From positions 10,021,132 through 10,085,131 of the forward strand of contig OZ026607.1 of assembly GCA_964020085.1 (NCBI GenBank): 64,000 nucleotides of DNA. Reading direction: 5' to 3'. Origin of the DNA: Micromussa lordhowensis (Eukaryota; Cnidaria; Anthozoa; Scleractinia; Lobophylliidae). Position 1 is the stretch's first letter. Each line of letters starts with the position of its first letter. Made by a program: the position numbers and the translations under genes. Positions 59,501 to 64,000 of this stretch are shown in pieces. The notes beneath the pieces are model-generated. The model did no database searches. It worked only from the letters and a program-made list of their open reading frames with translations, and had not been told where the DNA came from.

Positions 59501-62500
59501 TACCATTCATCTGCTTTTCCACTTAGCTCAGTGCTTACAGTAGTACAATAGATTAAGATAGAAGGTTCTTAAATTATGCAATCAGTGACCAAGAAGAGGC
59601 ACCACATAGGTTTACAGTTAAATCTTAGATGTTCCTTTCTGAACCAACAAGCTTTATAGCATAGCCAGCTAGGAAGCTCGAGAAGCTAGAAACTCTTGCA
59701 TTTCTTTCTTGCTGTCCAAATGTCAAGCATATATCATAGCTTGATGATCCATACTAGAGCATCAACCAATATAAATTCTTAACTTTATTACAAGATGTCT
59801 TGATATGATTGAGTCCTCTGCTTATTATGCCAGGTACTGTACGTATTTAATTTTATTGACAGCTGCACCACTTGTCAAGCCCATTCCATTCCAGTCATGT
59901 GACCCAAGTGTGGCTGGCCCAGATATTTTCCAAAGACTCATTCCAATGGAGGCTCACACTGATTCATCCCTGTACAGGTCAGAAATGATTTCACTCTCCA
60001 CTCTCAGTCAGCTATATTTGTCATTTTGAAGACAAGAAAGGAGTAACATGGGTAATCTTTAAATTGTTTTTATGCCCCAGAGCTATGTGTGCTTTCCTAT
60101 AGTCATTATTAAGTGAGTAATTTATTGTCTCACAGTTAACACAAATATTAACAGTTTTTTTAGAAAAGCTGTTTAACAGAGGCGTAAAGCTTAATGCGGC
60201 AATGCTGAAAGGTATTTTGGGAAGTGGTAGTTCATGTTGTTTCAGAGGAAAGGAAGGTAGGGTAAAAGGATAAAGTCTGCATACGAGCCAAGTGGCCCAT
60301 CAGGCCAGAGCTTATCCTGGTTTCTGTTGCATAAAGTGACAAGGAGTATTTCTACTCCTCCCTGGACCAGATGCTAGTCCATTGCAGCGTTTCCCCCAGC
60401 ATTAAGTTTGCTGGTACCCATTTATACACCTGGGTGGAGAGAGGCACTGAAAGAGTAGTGTCTTGCCCAAGAACACTATGCTTATTAAAAAGGGACAAAG
60501 CAACAAGATCATTGATTTACATGACAAGTACAGTGATATATACATGAAGATTTGCGTATATACATCAAGATTCACATTCATATGGATACATCAGGATTTG
60601 CAAATATACATCAAGATCCCATACATATACATCAAGATCCCATACATGTACATCAAGATTCATATTTTACATCAACATTTGCATAATTATATACATCAAG
60701 ATTCATGAGCTTAAATATTAATCACGCAATGTAAAAAAACAGCAACATTAAAATTTGTGTATGTACATTAAGATTTGTGCATATTCATCAAGATCCGGGC
60801 ATACAATGAAGATCTGTATATATATATACATTAAGATTTGCGTACATATATTAAGATTTGTGCAGTTCAGACATAAAGTAAAGCGTCACTGCTGGATCGA
60901 TTATCATGTTTTCAAACGGCGACAGAAAATGGAGATATTACTAGATATATTATGGTATTACTAGATATCACTAGAGATATTATGCAGACTTTCTTTCGCT
61001 GACTTTCCTTTCCTGGTAAATGATCTTTTTTCCCCTTCCTTTCCACTACTACCATTGCTTCCATAATTAACTTGTGGATTGTACAAGGGAGGCTACGGTG
61101 CACCAAGACGGGGAATTTGAAAATTTCTTGACAACTCTTCAACATTGCTGGAGTTTCCTCCACTCACTCACGACCTTTCACAAGGCACTTCTTCAATAAT
61201 TGCTCTGTATACACGGCGAACTAAGGAGGAGATGGCTTCCTTGTTTGGCAGTGAATTCATCCTGTTTGCTGCCATTTTGAGTCACCGTTTGAAAACACAA
61301 TAGTCAATCCAGCGGTGATTTTACCTTGCTTGATTAATTAAGCTCACAAATCTTGATGTATATGCAAATCGTGATGTATAAATATAAATCTTGATGTATA
61401 TGTATGGATCTTGATGTATCTACACAAATATTGATGTATATATCACTGTCTTGTCACGTAAATCAATGATCTTGTTGTTTTGTCCCTTTTTAACAAGTAT
61501 AGAACACAATGCAATGTCACCGACCAGGGCTTAAACCCAGACCTGTCGATCTGGAAACAAGCACACTAACCATGAGGCCACCACACCTCCCACAAAGCAA
61601 AGAAAGGAGAAACCACAAATGTACACAATCCTGACTTTCCTTCTATTCTACTGAAACACAAGTGAACTTCAACCAGTCATCAGTCAACTGACACTACCTG
61701 TAAATCCTTGTAACTCTGTGTTTATACTTTTGTGGGACACCCTTTGTCAAAGCAGCTGTGTATTAATCTCAGTTACAAGCCTATAATGTCAAATAGTAAA
61801 AATAAAAAATCTGTTAGAATATGATAAGATTACTGACTGATCTTGACAAATAATTATTTTTAGAAGCAAAACGTTTAACAGGTATTATTTCTAACTTTTA
61901 ACAAGTATTATTTCCTAGCTTAAAGAATACTACTAACTGTACAATATTATTATTTGCAGTGAGGAGAAAGCAAAACTACTCAGAAGATATGTGAGTTCTA
62001 TTGAGCAGAAAAATCAGCTGTTAAGGTATGCCCAGGAACAAAGAGAAGACTCTATTCATTTGCTAATAATAACTTATCAAAACAGTGAACCTCCCATGAG
62101 CATTCCCCCTTGGACCCCCTCCCCCCAAATAATTATGCATCTATATACGACATTTGTTAGTGTGTGAGACATGTAGTGTATGTGACTGTGGCAAGTTTCC
62201 TCTTACTGTGTAAGAGGAGTCAGGGTTCTGGATGGTGCTACTTAATCTCACTAAAGGTTGCACTGTCTGAACTCTTCGGTGGCGGGCAACAGTTTCCAGC
62301 ACTTTCTAGGACTTAAATTTGATGGGTCATTAGAATCACTCTTTATCAGTTGATGCTGCAATCATGGTATCCAAAAACCGCCCAACAGTTGGTAAGTATG
62401 TTGTTATCATTTTCGTGACACAGAAGGTCAACCAATATTACTTGGGTCTCGAAGCCACTTTTAACTTTTGAAAATATTACAGTGGCTGTGAACCCCATGT

Positions 62501-63684
62501 AGATCGAGCTAATTTTTGACTTTTTAGCAGTTAAAGCTAAAACCCTGATTGTAGCATCAACTGGCAAAGAGTGGTTTTAATGACTTGTCAAAATGTAAGA
62601 TGTGCTGGAAACTGTTGCCTGCCACTTTAGTTAACAGTTTTGTTTTCCCCATTGTGTAGTTCCAGAAAGTATCCATACCTTCCCCACGAAATGGATTTTT
62701 TTTGAGTATGGATATTTTCTGGAACTGCACATTTCAATGACAATGTAGATTGTTCCTGTTTCCAACGTGAGTTCATGTGAATGTAATTTTTGTTTTTCAT
62801 TTAATATCCAGCAAAGCCCTTGGAGATCTGCACATTGATGATTTACTGGAACCTGAAGGATATGACACCCTTCCAGGTTAGATAGTAACAATAGTCCTTG
62901 TTTATATACTTTGCAAGAGTATTGCCTTGTGCATTTTTTCTGTGTAACTGATGTTTCTTTCATTTGTAGCTGTTGTCAAACAGAAAAGTGATTCTCTGAA
63001 GAAAGATGACAATTCTTTGAAAGATGTTGAAAATAGCATTGAAGGTACAGACAGCTTAACTTTCTCACAAAGCTAAGAGCAGCATGTTTCTAGGGCCTGG
63101 CACATGTTACTAGTACTTTAGCTAAGCATCATCATTTTATTCTTGTTAAATCTTTGAAAATCAGATCACAATAATAATTGCTCATTAAAAGTTGTGAATG
63201 AATGTCTTCTCATTGAATAGTTTTGGTACCACCTAAATCCGTTACTATGTTGGACATAATAAAATTATGGTCTAAACTGAAAAATTGTTTAAAGAAATTG
63301 GAAAAATTGGATGCAGTTATAAGCCATTTTGGAATATATGAGGCTGCATGGTGACAGCCAGATTTATCACCAGGGGCTTATTTGTCATGCAACAAAGGGG
63401 TAACCATGTGGTAGATTTTTGTAGTCAGTATTTGCATTAGCACTGAAGTAGTTTTAATTTGCTTTTATCAAATTTTCTCTTTAGACTATTTTCCTATTAA
63501 TTTTATGGCAAAATGTTCCAACAGTGGGAGAATCCCTGAATAGATAAAAGTTTAAGTTGATAATTTTGGGGGAATGTCTTCTTCATCTGTAGAACTGACA
63601 AAGGTAGGCTCCAAGGTGGAAGATATTTTGACATCCCTTGTTAAAATGCTAGAGGAGAACAAGCAAAAGGAGAAGGAACTGACG
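13032..63684 (+). CDS. PTPN23: HD-PTP / PTPN23, BRO1 domain and start of V domain (19 exons, partial)
   Basis: ESCRT adaptor of endosomal sorting; the BRO1 domain binds ESCRT-III CHMP4. Exons: 13032-13115, 13196-13270, 15379-15506, 21762-21838, 22265-22314, 23013-23072, 31847-31918, 33274-33354, 36927-37004, 57313-57366, 57648-57695, 58039-58095, 58657-58715, 59397-59476, 59863-59977, 61960-62025, 62812-62876, 62970-63044, 63593-63684. All have AG/GT borders and compatible phases, giving 472 codons. Diagnostic stretches are EEGMKVACTHFQAAAGIF, GQAQECLLEKSILDSRKDSL, KDNDFIYHE and GPDIFQRLIPMEAH. These match HD-PTP rather than ALIX, which lacks LLEKSxLDxRK. Residues after about 390 begin the helical V domain. 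The proline-rich region and phosphatase domain lie off the right edge; an acceptor ends at 63999. No exon appears broken despite heavy transposon load, so the gene is probably functional. Confidence 0.93.
13271..15378 (+). other. PTPN23 intron 2 (2.1 kb)
   Basis: No gene is seen here. It holds a short minisatellite with unit GTGGATGGAAGTT at about 13947-14010, a fragment of the TTAA-type element near 14098-14312, and otherwise AT-rich unique-looking sequence. A sentence-length repeat, CCACTAGTTTGTATTTCTCT, occurs twice (about 14838 and 15180). Confidence 0.6.
14098..14312 (+). mobile_element. Truncated copy of the TTAA-type (piggyBac-like) element
   Basis: It begins TTAACCCATGGACTCCTGCA and runs through CCACCCCTAATTTCCTGGCG and CCACAGACACAAGATCAG, matching the left end of the full element at 37455-39028. 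Homology stops after about 14312 and no right end is present. Confidence 0.75.
15590..19076. mobile_element. 3.5 kb non-autonomous TIR element with CCGTTTAA subterminal repeats
   Basis: Ends are GACCTTCTTTGGGAAAACGG and its inverted copy, continuing about 36 bp through GACACTARCGCTTTTC. Next to both ends are many degenerate copies of a roughly 20-bp motif built on TCCGTTTAACGGTTTGCTTA (15640-15810, 16460-16540, 17760-17870, 18770-19020). No transposase or other convincing gene lies inside; the 167-codon open frame at 17522-18025 (minus) has no recognisable domain. A TTAA element is nested at 15815-16461. Confidence 0.75.
15815..16461. mobile_element. TTAA-flanked MITE, GGACGTTCGCGC ends
   Basis: TTAA flanks both sides (15811-15814 and 16462-16465); the 12-bp ends GGACGTTCGCGC are exact inverted copies. 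The 647-bp interior is non-coding. TTAA target duplication is typical of piggyBac and some Kolobok elements. A second TTAA element with GGTGGCCG ends is at 29168-29941. Confidence 0.8.
19549..21174. mobile_element. Tc1/mariner-type non-autonomous element, 1.63 kb
   Basis: Flanked by TA (19547-19548 and 21175-21176). Ends CAGTACAACCCAAAAGTAAG and, at the right inverted, CAGTACTGCTCAAAAGTAAG, followed by accACCTC and a palindromic CTCGCGAGA motif near both ends. No transposase frame was found. It fills the end of PTPN23 intron 3. Confidence 0.8.
21839..24026 (+). other. PTPN23 exons 5-6 region, intron sequence
   Basis: Apart from exon 5 (22265-22314) and exon 6 (23013-23072), this is AT-rich intron. 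No gene, RNA or clear transposon was seen. TACATGTA octamers recur (for example near 21894, 22322, 22586 and 22826). Confidence 0.6.
24029..25799. mobile_element. TA-flanked element with CAGTACCGG ends, 1.77 kb
   Basis: Flanked by TA (24027-24028 and 25800-25801). The ends CAGTACCGGACAGAAGTAAC continue as inverted copies through CTAACAG. Inside each end lies a cluster of GAACGCGTTC-type motifs (24060-24240 and 25620-25770). The interior 24284-25497 is homologous to the interior of the piggyBac-type element at 37510-38762. No transposase frame. Confidence 0.8.
25802..26500 (+). other. Intronic stretch without gene
   Basis: PTPN23 intron 6. I see no coding, RNA or repeat structure beyond low-complexity sequence here. 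Confidence 0.5.
26505..27355 (-). pseudogene. CR1-like LINE, 5'-truncated: RT thumb and 3' end
   Basis: On the minus strand 27091-26651 is open and encodes LFLRQLKRSR, FYVTCIRPVLENASPVFHRS, DDLERIKGRALRIIYPD and PKCKTKRLKNSFI, the conserved C-terminal end of CR1/L2-group reverse transcriptases. Upstream to about 27355, broken frames encode KCKELRIRFSNN and SAKLLGMIISHDLKWN, the region preceding it. The catalytic centre is lost. The 3' end is (TATC)n at 26507-26520. It inserted in antisense in PTPN23 intron 6. Confidence 0.85.
27381..28626 (+). mobile_element. DNA transposon remnant with zinc-finger coding region, SINE inside
   Basis: The ends CATGGTACACACGGGCGTTG and, inverted at the right, CATGGTTCATACAGAC are related, each followed by several AGTCCTTGAAAA motifs; CTCTT flanks both sides. 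Inside, 28025-28520 (plus) encodes a degraded protein: WEHDPQYKGWVSALKVDKRK, then after a frameshift near 28143 a zinc-finger end (NRTTDISSMGESALKSHSKS, EKHK), then PPPPDEIATP and MRGFLTKDDVLKAETLW. This domain order resembles transposon-derived BED/C2H2 proteins; the superfamily is not settled. No catalytic domain remains. Confidence 0.6.
27694..27985 (+). mobile_element. tRNA-derived SINE with conserved central domain
   Basis: The head TGGCGCAGTGGTGAGAGCG (A box) and GGTTCGATTCCC (B box) are intact RNA polymerase III promoter boxes. They are followed by a central domain with TTTTTCTCCGGGTTCTCCGG and TTTTCCTCC, then an AT-rich TTTATTTAATTAATTT tail. The central domain resembles the deeply conserved Nin-DC SINE domain of eumetazoans (from memory). 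It is inserted inside the zinc-finger transposon. It is not a true tRNA gene: the cloverleaf is not preserved. Confidence 0.85.
28627..29163 (+). other. Intronic stretch without gene
   Basis: PTPN23 intron 6. There is a short partial inverted repeat around GTCTGAGACGAGTACTC / CTCAGACGAGTGG at 28895-28930; otherwise nothing recognised. Confidence 0.45.
29168..29941. mobile_element. TTAA-flanked MITE, GGTGGCCGAACACAG ends
   Basis: TTAA at 29164-29167 and 29942-29945 flanks ends GGTGGCCGAACACAGTTTT / AAAACTGTGTTCGGCCACC, exact inverted copies of 19 bp. The 774-bp interior is non-coding. Confidence 0.85.
30532..30710. mobile_element. Near-perfect hairpin MITE
   Basis: TTGATGTCAGTTTTT at the left is mirrored by AAAACTGACATCAA at the right. 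The arms continue through CATAAATTTCGTCATC and TTGTCAAAGTAG, with a GGATCC-containing loop. A half copy is at 11700-11795. The 195-codon open frame running into it from 30068 is judged to be chance. Confidence 0.85.
30712..33273 (+). other. PTPN23 introns 6-7, no extra gene seen
   Basis: Contains exon 7 (31847-31918). The rest is AT-rich intron with scattered TACATGTA-like motifs and no recognised element. Confidence 0.5.
33826..33862. repeat. 37-nt perfectly alternating purine-pyrimidine tract
   Basis: Every base from 33826 to 33862 alternates purine and pyrimidine, including TATGCGCGTATATACACGCA. It lies in a longer (TA/CA/CG)-rich stretch from 33778. Such tracts are prone to form Z-DNA. 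It sits in PTPN23 intron 8. Confidence 0.8.
34355..34665 (+). mobile_element. tRNA-derived SINE, best-preserved copy
   Basis: The head has TGGCCTCATGGTTAGTGCG (A box) and GGTTCAAGCCC (B box). The body has GTTCTTGGGCAAGACACTTT, CTCTCTCCACCCAGGTGTAT and CATGCTACAGAAACCAGGAT. It is inserted in sense in PTPN23 intron 8 and defines the family found at 3962, 6045 and 60262. Confidence 0.88.
35310..35745 (+). repeat. Tandem duplication, about 215-bp unit
   Basis: Two diverged copies in a row: GTGTTTCGGCATGTGTCGGC at about 35317 and GTGTTTCGGCACGCGTCGGC at about 35537. Both continue through TATATYTGACACA and ATCAAAGTTTCTATGG. From 35760 to 36260 a looser repeat of AACACGCTCGTTCAATTCTG and TTTCAGTTCGATAT follows. 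Confidence 0.7.
37424..39500 (+). repeat. GATC-rich array 1, split by a TTAA element
   Basis: From 37424 to 37450 and again from 39033 to about 39500 the sequence is dominated by AAGATCTT, AGGATCCTT and GGTCCCTGCAAAGATCC units. The array is interrupted exactly at TTAA by the element 37455-39028. It starts beside CCCTGGTGAAAAACCTT, which appears inverted at the end of array 2 (near 56930). Confidence 0.85.
37455..39028. mobile_element. piggyBac-type non-autonomous element, 1.57 kb
   Basis: Flanked by TTAA (37451-37454 and 39029-39032). The ends CCCATTGACTCCTG / CAGGAGTCAATGGG are exact inverted copies, extended by CCACCCCTAATTTCC / GGAAATTGGGGGTGG. The right end has a duplicated ACGGCCGGTTACGGCCGGC motif. 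TTAA and CCC-starting ends fit piggyBac. No transposase frame; the open frame 38521-38880 (minus) has no domain. Confidence 0.85.
39640..41450 (+). other. Intronic stretch with small tandem repeats
   Basis: PTPN23 intron 9. A duplicated AATGTGACAGACTCTGACGC is at about 40017-40062. Four copies of a roughly 23-bp unit based on GGCGCARTGAATTCTGGTAA are at 40372-40445. No gene was recognised. Confidence 0.55.
41455..41997. mobile_element. MITE with nested hairpin MITE
   Basis: Outer ends GATTTCCAGTCCGTACTGTG (near 41467) and CACAGTATGGACTGGAAATC (near 41963) are inverted copies. Inside, 41661-41829 is another hairpin with GACCCTATGCAAAAATGGC ends and an inner AACCTCGTTT / AAACGAGGTT palindrome. 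Confidence 0.75.
42033..43667 (+). pseudogene. L1/Tx1-like LINE ORF2 fragment: endonuclease end and RT
   Basis: About 545 codons stay open. The N-terminal part is the end of an APE endonuclease (YPIIVGGDFNVI, RRLDFWLIS, TDHSVITL). After a linker come RT motifs KSPGNDGLTAEFY, KNWRPISLVNVDAKLASK, AIDFEKAFDS and GVRQGDPLSPYLFI. The YADD catalytic box, thumb, C-terminus and 3' tail are missing, because the frame runs into a hairpin MITE at 43668 and no RT sequence follows it. An in-frame TGA lies directly before the first ATG, so the 5' half is also absent. It is an internal fragment, inserted in sense in PTPN23 intron 9. Confidence 0.9.
43668..43831. mobile_element. 164-bp near-perfect palindrome MITE, TA-flanked
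   Basis: The ends CCAAAATCATGATAGGAG / CTCCTATCATGATTTTGG and arms of about 75 bp are almost identical; the loop is around TTGTAATTTTACA. TA flanks both sides (43666-43667 and 43832-43833), as for Tc1/mariner MITEs. It ends the LINE reading frame. Confidence 0.9.
43834..45252 (+). other. Intronic stretch without clear gene
   Basis: PTPN23 intron 9. Around 44985-45060 a GC-richer stretch contains TTCAAGATGGCGTC, an ATG in YY1-like context that opens only 16 codons. Nothing else is recognised. Confidence 0.45.
45297..45515 (+). repeat. Left subterminal array, about 44-bp unit, 5 copies
   Basis: GCTCGCCAGT starts at 45319, 45363, 45409, 45453 and 45497, a spacing of 44-46. The unit core is GGCTCGGTGGCTCGCCAGTC. 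It lies just inside the Merlin-type left end and may be a transposase-binding array. Confidence 0.85.
45938..46969 (-). pseudogene. ISXO2-like (IS1595/Merlin) transposase, one nonsense codon
   Basis: DDE transposase of the transposon. Read from 46969 down: an N-terminal zinc ribbon (CLICNEEMELVD...YRWECRK), a helix-turn-helix region (LTVEEVLKFTYWW), then the ISXO2 domain: QIDESKVGKRKYHRGHRVEG with the first Asp, LIVSDCWKSYHNL with the second, and NTNKIEGHWRHMK with the third catalytic acidic residue. The frame is interrupted only by a TGA at 46442-46444, between NTAVD and DMFCR, where Trp (TGG) would be natural. The first 50 codons may not be coding; the ATG at the MKTKECG position is a plausible start. 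A piece of the N-terminal coding region is repeated, degraded, at 47075-47155. Confidence 0.88.
46970..47553. promoter_or_regulatory. Divergent spacer between transposase and ATPase genes
   Basis: The two transposon genes are transcribed away from this 0.58 kb, so it should contain both promoters. It also includes a diverged duplicate (47075-47155) of the transposase 5' region, seen as CCTGCCTGACAGCCAAAAGT against CCTGCCTGAAAGCCAATAGT. No specific promoter motif could be assigned. Confidence 0.5.
47554..49065 (+). pseudogene. DUF3987-like P-loop ATPase of the Merlin-type element, frameshifted
   Basis: About 500 codons in three pieces. 47554-48147 carries a Walker A (GHPGTGKS) followed by PAIETVLAALCEV, then FIVSPELFDILNKL (probable Walker B region) and LLCKLWSGESASYHF. 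A TGA at 48148-48150 replaces one codon. The line continues through STQIQNAALLI; a one-base shift at the T6 run (48185-48190) leads to 48194-48567, with MDKGYGLLDRFHITVP. A second one-base shift at the C5 run (48566-48570) and a TAG at 48607-48609 precede 48610-49065 (EYLHAQKEMF to the end). The order GKSP - IxxPEL - SGE - GLLxRF is that of DUF3987-family ATPases found with primase-like proteins in mobile elements. Its role in transposition is unknown. Confidence 0.8.
49048..49310 (+). repeat. Diverged tandem duplication at the ATPase 3' end
   Basis: ACAAACGCGGACCTTRTCTGA occurs at about 49046 and 49191 (differing at one base), and AGAACAAGAACTTTA at about 49093 and 49250. The second copy therefore repeats the last codons and 3' flank of the ATPase gene. 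Confidence 0.7.
49320..50620 (+). other. Non-coding right half of the Merlin-type element
   Basis: No reading frame is convincing. 50030-50330 is unusually GC-rich, with palindromic blocks such as GGAGGGGCCCCCCTCC and repeats of CCCAGGAGGG...CTCCTGGTCCCC. The three short frames at 49778-50124 overlap on both strands and look like chance. Confidence 0.6.
50624..51150 (-). repeat. Right subterminal array, 69-bp unit, about 7 copies
   Basis: TTCTTTA/TTCTTCA anchors lie at 50693, 50762, 50831, 50900, 50969, 51038 and 51107, a strict 69-bp period. Each unit holds CGACTGCCGAGCCGGCGAGC and CCTTACTCG. The GAGCCGCCGAGCC core is the inverse of the left array core. Confidence 0.9.
51984..52134. mobile_element. 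Hairpin MITE of GGATAACGCTATCC family (copy 2)
   Basis: Same family as 504-652: GGTTGTTCGAAAGGTGGATA at the left is mirrored by ATCCAGCCTTTGAACAAC at the right, with GATAAATCACTATC arms and a TGTTAACA centre. Confidence 0.8.
52430..54400 (+). repeat. Degenerate satellite, about 145-170 bp period, split by MITEs
   Basis: A diverged unit recurs with GAATTTGACATTNCAGTGACAT, then CTGCNAAACAGTTAACT, then ATCACAAACTT and AACAGCAACATT. Anchor positions at about 52683, 52842, 53850, 54009, 54178 and 54322 give spacings of 144-169 where uninterrupted. It is broken between 52990 and 53820 by hairpin elements and ends next to the OB-fold reading frame. Confidence 0.7.
52990..53820. mobile_element. Nested MITE cluster in the satellite
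   Basis: 53000-53213 and 53645-53815 together match the contiguous unit at 55690-56100 (shared TTTTCTGATTGGCTGAAAGC, CAATAATCATGTCAAGG). The block between them is inserted. It consists of a TIR unit with TATCTATAACAAA ends (53216-53510) that contains an inner AATTACAGGTG / CACCTGTAATT pair, and a hairpin at 53515-53658 with TTAGTAATTGGACC / GGTCCAACTATTACTAA ends. Confidence 0.7.
54413..55127 (-). pseudogene. OB-fold (RPA-like) protein with zinc ribbon, one in-frame stop
   Basis: Read from 55127 down in one frame: an OB-fold segment with LETVLTHETGSIRLVLWEKD, INRVQNGLTYNLTQALVKNF and NSNKYITLN, the pattern of replication protein A-type ssDNA-binding folds. After a TGA at 54821-54823 the same frame goes on with EQLLDNQLNTVSCP, YLSCKKCNVAFPL and LHCANCRCAQL, paired Cys of a zinc ribbon, to the stop at 54413. 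The upstream edge is a good acceptor (TTTATTTCAG at about 55128), so earlier exons probably existed. RPA-like proteins of this kind are carried by Helitrons and other transposons; no Rep/helicase is seen, so the element type is open. Confidence 0.65.
55690..56100. mobile_element. Composite MITE, intact copy
   Basis: The left part (55690-55940) contains GATTGGCTGAAAGCTTACAG and ATCATGTCAAGG. The right part is a hairpin with AACAATTATTAGATT ends and TGTGATATCCAGAATAATC / GATTATTCTGGATATCACA arms around GGTTATCAGCC. The split copy is at 52990-53820. Confidence 0.75.
56195..56935 (-). repeat. GATC-rich array 2 with 65-bp tandem core
   Basis: Dozens of AAGATCTT, AGGATCCTT and AAAGATCTTT units. 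Between 56356 and 56600 the unit AAAAGATCCCTTAAAGATC recurs at 56356, 56421, 56486 and 56551, exactly 65 bp apart and nearly identical. It ends with GATTTTCACCAGGG, the inverse of the start of array 1, so the two arrays are inverted relatives. Confidence 0.88.
58961..59040 (+). ncRNA. Penelope-type hammerhead remnant
   Basis: GGGCTAATGCTCGAAACGTC at 58981-59000 matches stem II, GAAAC and the GTC cleavage triplet of hammerheads in Penelope terminal repeats, followed by AGCTTCCGAATCTCTTTACG. The preceding core reads CCGACAA where CTGANGA is required, and the 18-bp GGGCTAATGCYCGAMAAA block is duplicated. It is a decayed fragment in PTPN23 intron 13. Confidence 0.55.
59045..59358 (+). repeat. (CTACT)n polypyrimidine-biased microsatellite before exon 14
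   Basis: About 310 bp of imperfect CTACT / CTCTACT / TTTCTACT repeats end only 38 bp before the exon 14 acceptor at 59396. The long open frames in all three plus-strand frames here (Leu/Tyr/Ser-rich) are an artefact of the repeat. Confidence 0.9.
60262..61605 (-). mobile_element. SINE copy (minus strand) split by a foldback element
   Basis: 60262-60478 is the minus-strand tail and body of the tRNA-SINE (AAAGTCTGCATACGAGCC, ATACACCTGGGTGGAGAG). 61503-61605 is its head (CAGGGCTTAAACCC as inverted B box, ACTAACCATGAGGCCA as inverted A box). The foldback element 60479-61499 lies between, with AGAACAC repeated on both sides. Confidence 0.8.
60479..61499. mobile_element. Foldback element with TACATCAAGAT subterminal arrays
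   Basis: Ends TTAAAAAGGGACAAA and AACAAGATCATTGATTTAC are inverted copies at both sides (60484-60525 and 61455-61495). Inside the left end about ten TACATCAAGATNNNATA units occupy 60535-60860; the right end holds inverted ATCTTGATGTATA units at 61345-61445. An inner pair, TGTTTTCAAACGG / CGTTTGAAAACA, surrounds the centre. No transposase. Confidence 0.8.
61606..62270 (+). other. PTPN23 introns 15-16, ordinary sequence
   Basis: Contains exon 16 (61960-62025); the rest is AT-rich intron without recognised elements. Confidence 0.5.
62281..62630. mobile_element. MITE with TGGCGGGCAACAGTTTCCAGC ends
   Basis: GGGCAACAGTTTCCAGCA near 62286 is mirrored by TGCTGGAAACTGTTGCC near 62603. An inner pair, CAGTTGATGCTGCAATCA / TGATTGTAGCATCAACTG, lies at about 62347 and 62547. 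In PTPN23 intron 16. Confidence 0.75.
62654..62734. mobile_element. Short hairpin MITE in PTPN23 intron 16
   Basis: TGTAGTTCCAGAAAGTATCC and GGATATTTTCTGGAACTGCA are inverted copies around a TTCCCCACGAAATGG centre. It ends about 80 bp before the exon 17 acceptor. Confidence 0.75.
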
Positions 63685-64000
63685 GTGAGTTTCATTTTTA
63701 AGAAACTGGTTGTTTACGTCAAGATACAGAGGTTATTTCATGGCTGCTTGGAGATACAAAATTTTTTCTTTGAGTGTTGAAAACTATTTCTCCAGTGAGC
63801 ACGGCAAACAAGTGAAATATTTTTCAATGCAAGAAGAGAAATTCCCTGTATCCAAGCGGCCCTGTAATGTTCTGTTTATTATATAAACACCAATGAAAAT
63901 AATAACAAACCATTTCACTTTCACTGCAAAAGGCACAATTCATTATGTAACCATAGCAACAGTGATCTTTTCACTTGTGAAGATATCACGTTTTTGCAGG

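Noticed and set aside
58873..59551. Long Tyr/Leu/Ser-rich frames in all plus-strand frames
   Set aside because: They come from the CTACT microsatellite, which lacks stop codons in every frame.

Overview
The window looks like nuclear DNA of an animal, most probably an anthozoan cnidarian (a stony coral or a close relative). It is AT-rich, has short exons in long introns, uses ordinary GT-AG splice sites, and is packed with decayed DNA transposons, hairpin MITEs, tRNA-derived SINEs, Penelope-like and CR1/L1-like retroelements. The species call is inference from repeat style; the animal origin is certain from the two spliced host genes.

Two host genes lie head to head. On the minus strand, exons from 8922 down to 892 encode an FBXO11-type F-box protein (F-box followed by right-handed beta-helix repeats); the 3' part runs off the left edge. 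On the plus strand, 19 exons from 13032 to 63684 encode the BRO1 domain and the start of the V/coiled-coil domain of HD-PTP (PTPN23), an ESCRT adaptor; the next exon appears to begin at base 64000. All exon joins listed are phase-consistent by hand translation. The 4.1 kb between the two start codons holds several foldback elements and a decayed Penelope-like retroelement; two TGACGTCA palindromes sit just before the PTPN23 start codon.

Most of the window (13.3-63.6 kb) is PTPN23 intron. Intron 3 carries nested TIR elements (15.57-19.2 kb) and a Tc1/mariner-type element (19.55-21.17 kb). Intron 6 carries another CAGTAC-ended, TA-flanked element (24.03-25.80 kb), a CR1-like LINE remnant, a zinc-finger transposon with a SINE inside, and TTAA-flanked and hairpin MITEs. 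Intron 9 is about 20 kb and holds a piggyBac-type TTAA element inserted in a GATC-rich array, an internal fragment of an L1/Tx1-like LINE cut by a perfect hairpin MITE, a 5.9 kb Merlin-type transposon, a degenerate satellite with an OB-fold (RPA-like) reading frame, and a second GATC-rich array in inverted orientation.

The most unusual object is the 5.9 kb element at 45261-51195. It has an 8-bp target duplication, terminal inverted repeats, subterminal tandem arrays at both ends, an ISXO2/IS1595-like (Merlin) transposase, and a divergently transcribed DUF3987-like P-loop ATPase. An ATPase partner is not something I know from Merlin elements. Both genes are now broken by a few point lesions. 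A second notable observation is one 1.2 kb interior carried by two elements with completely different ends (piggyBac-type and Tc1-type).
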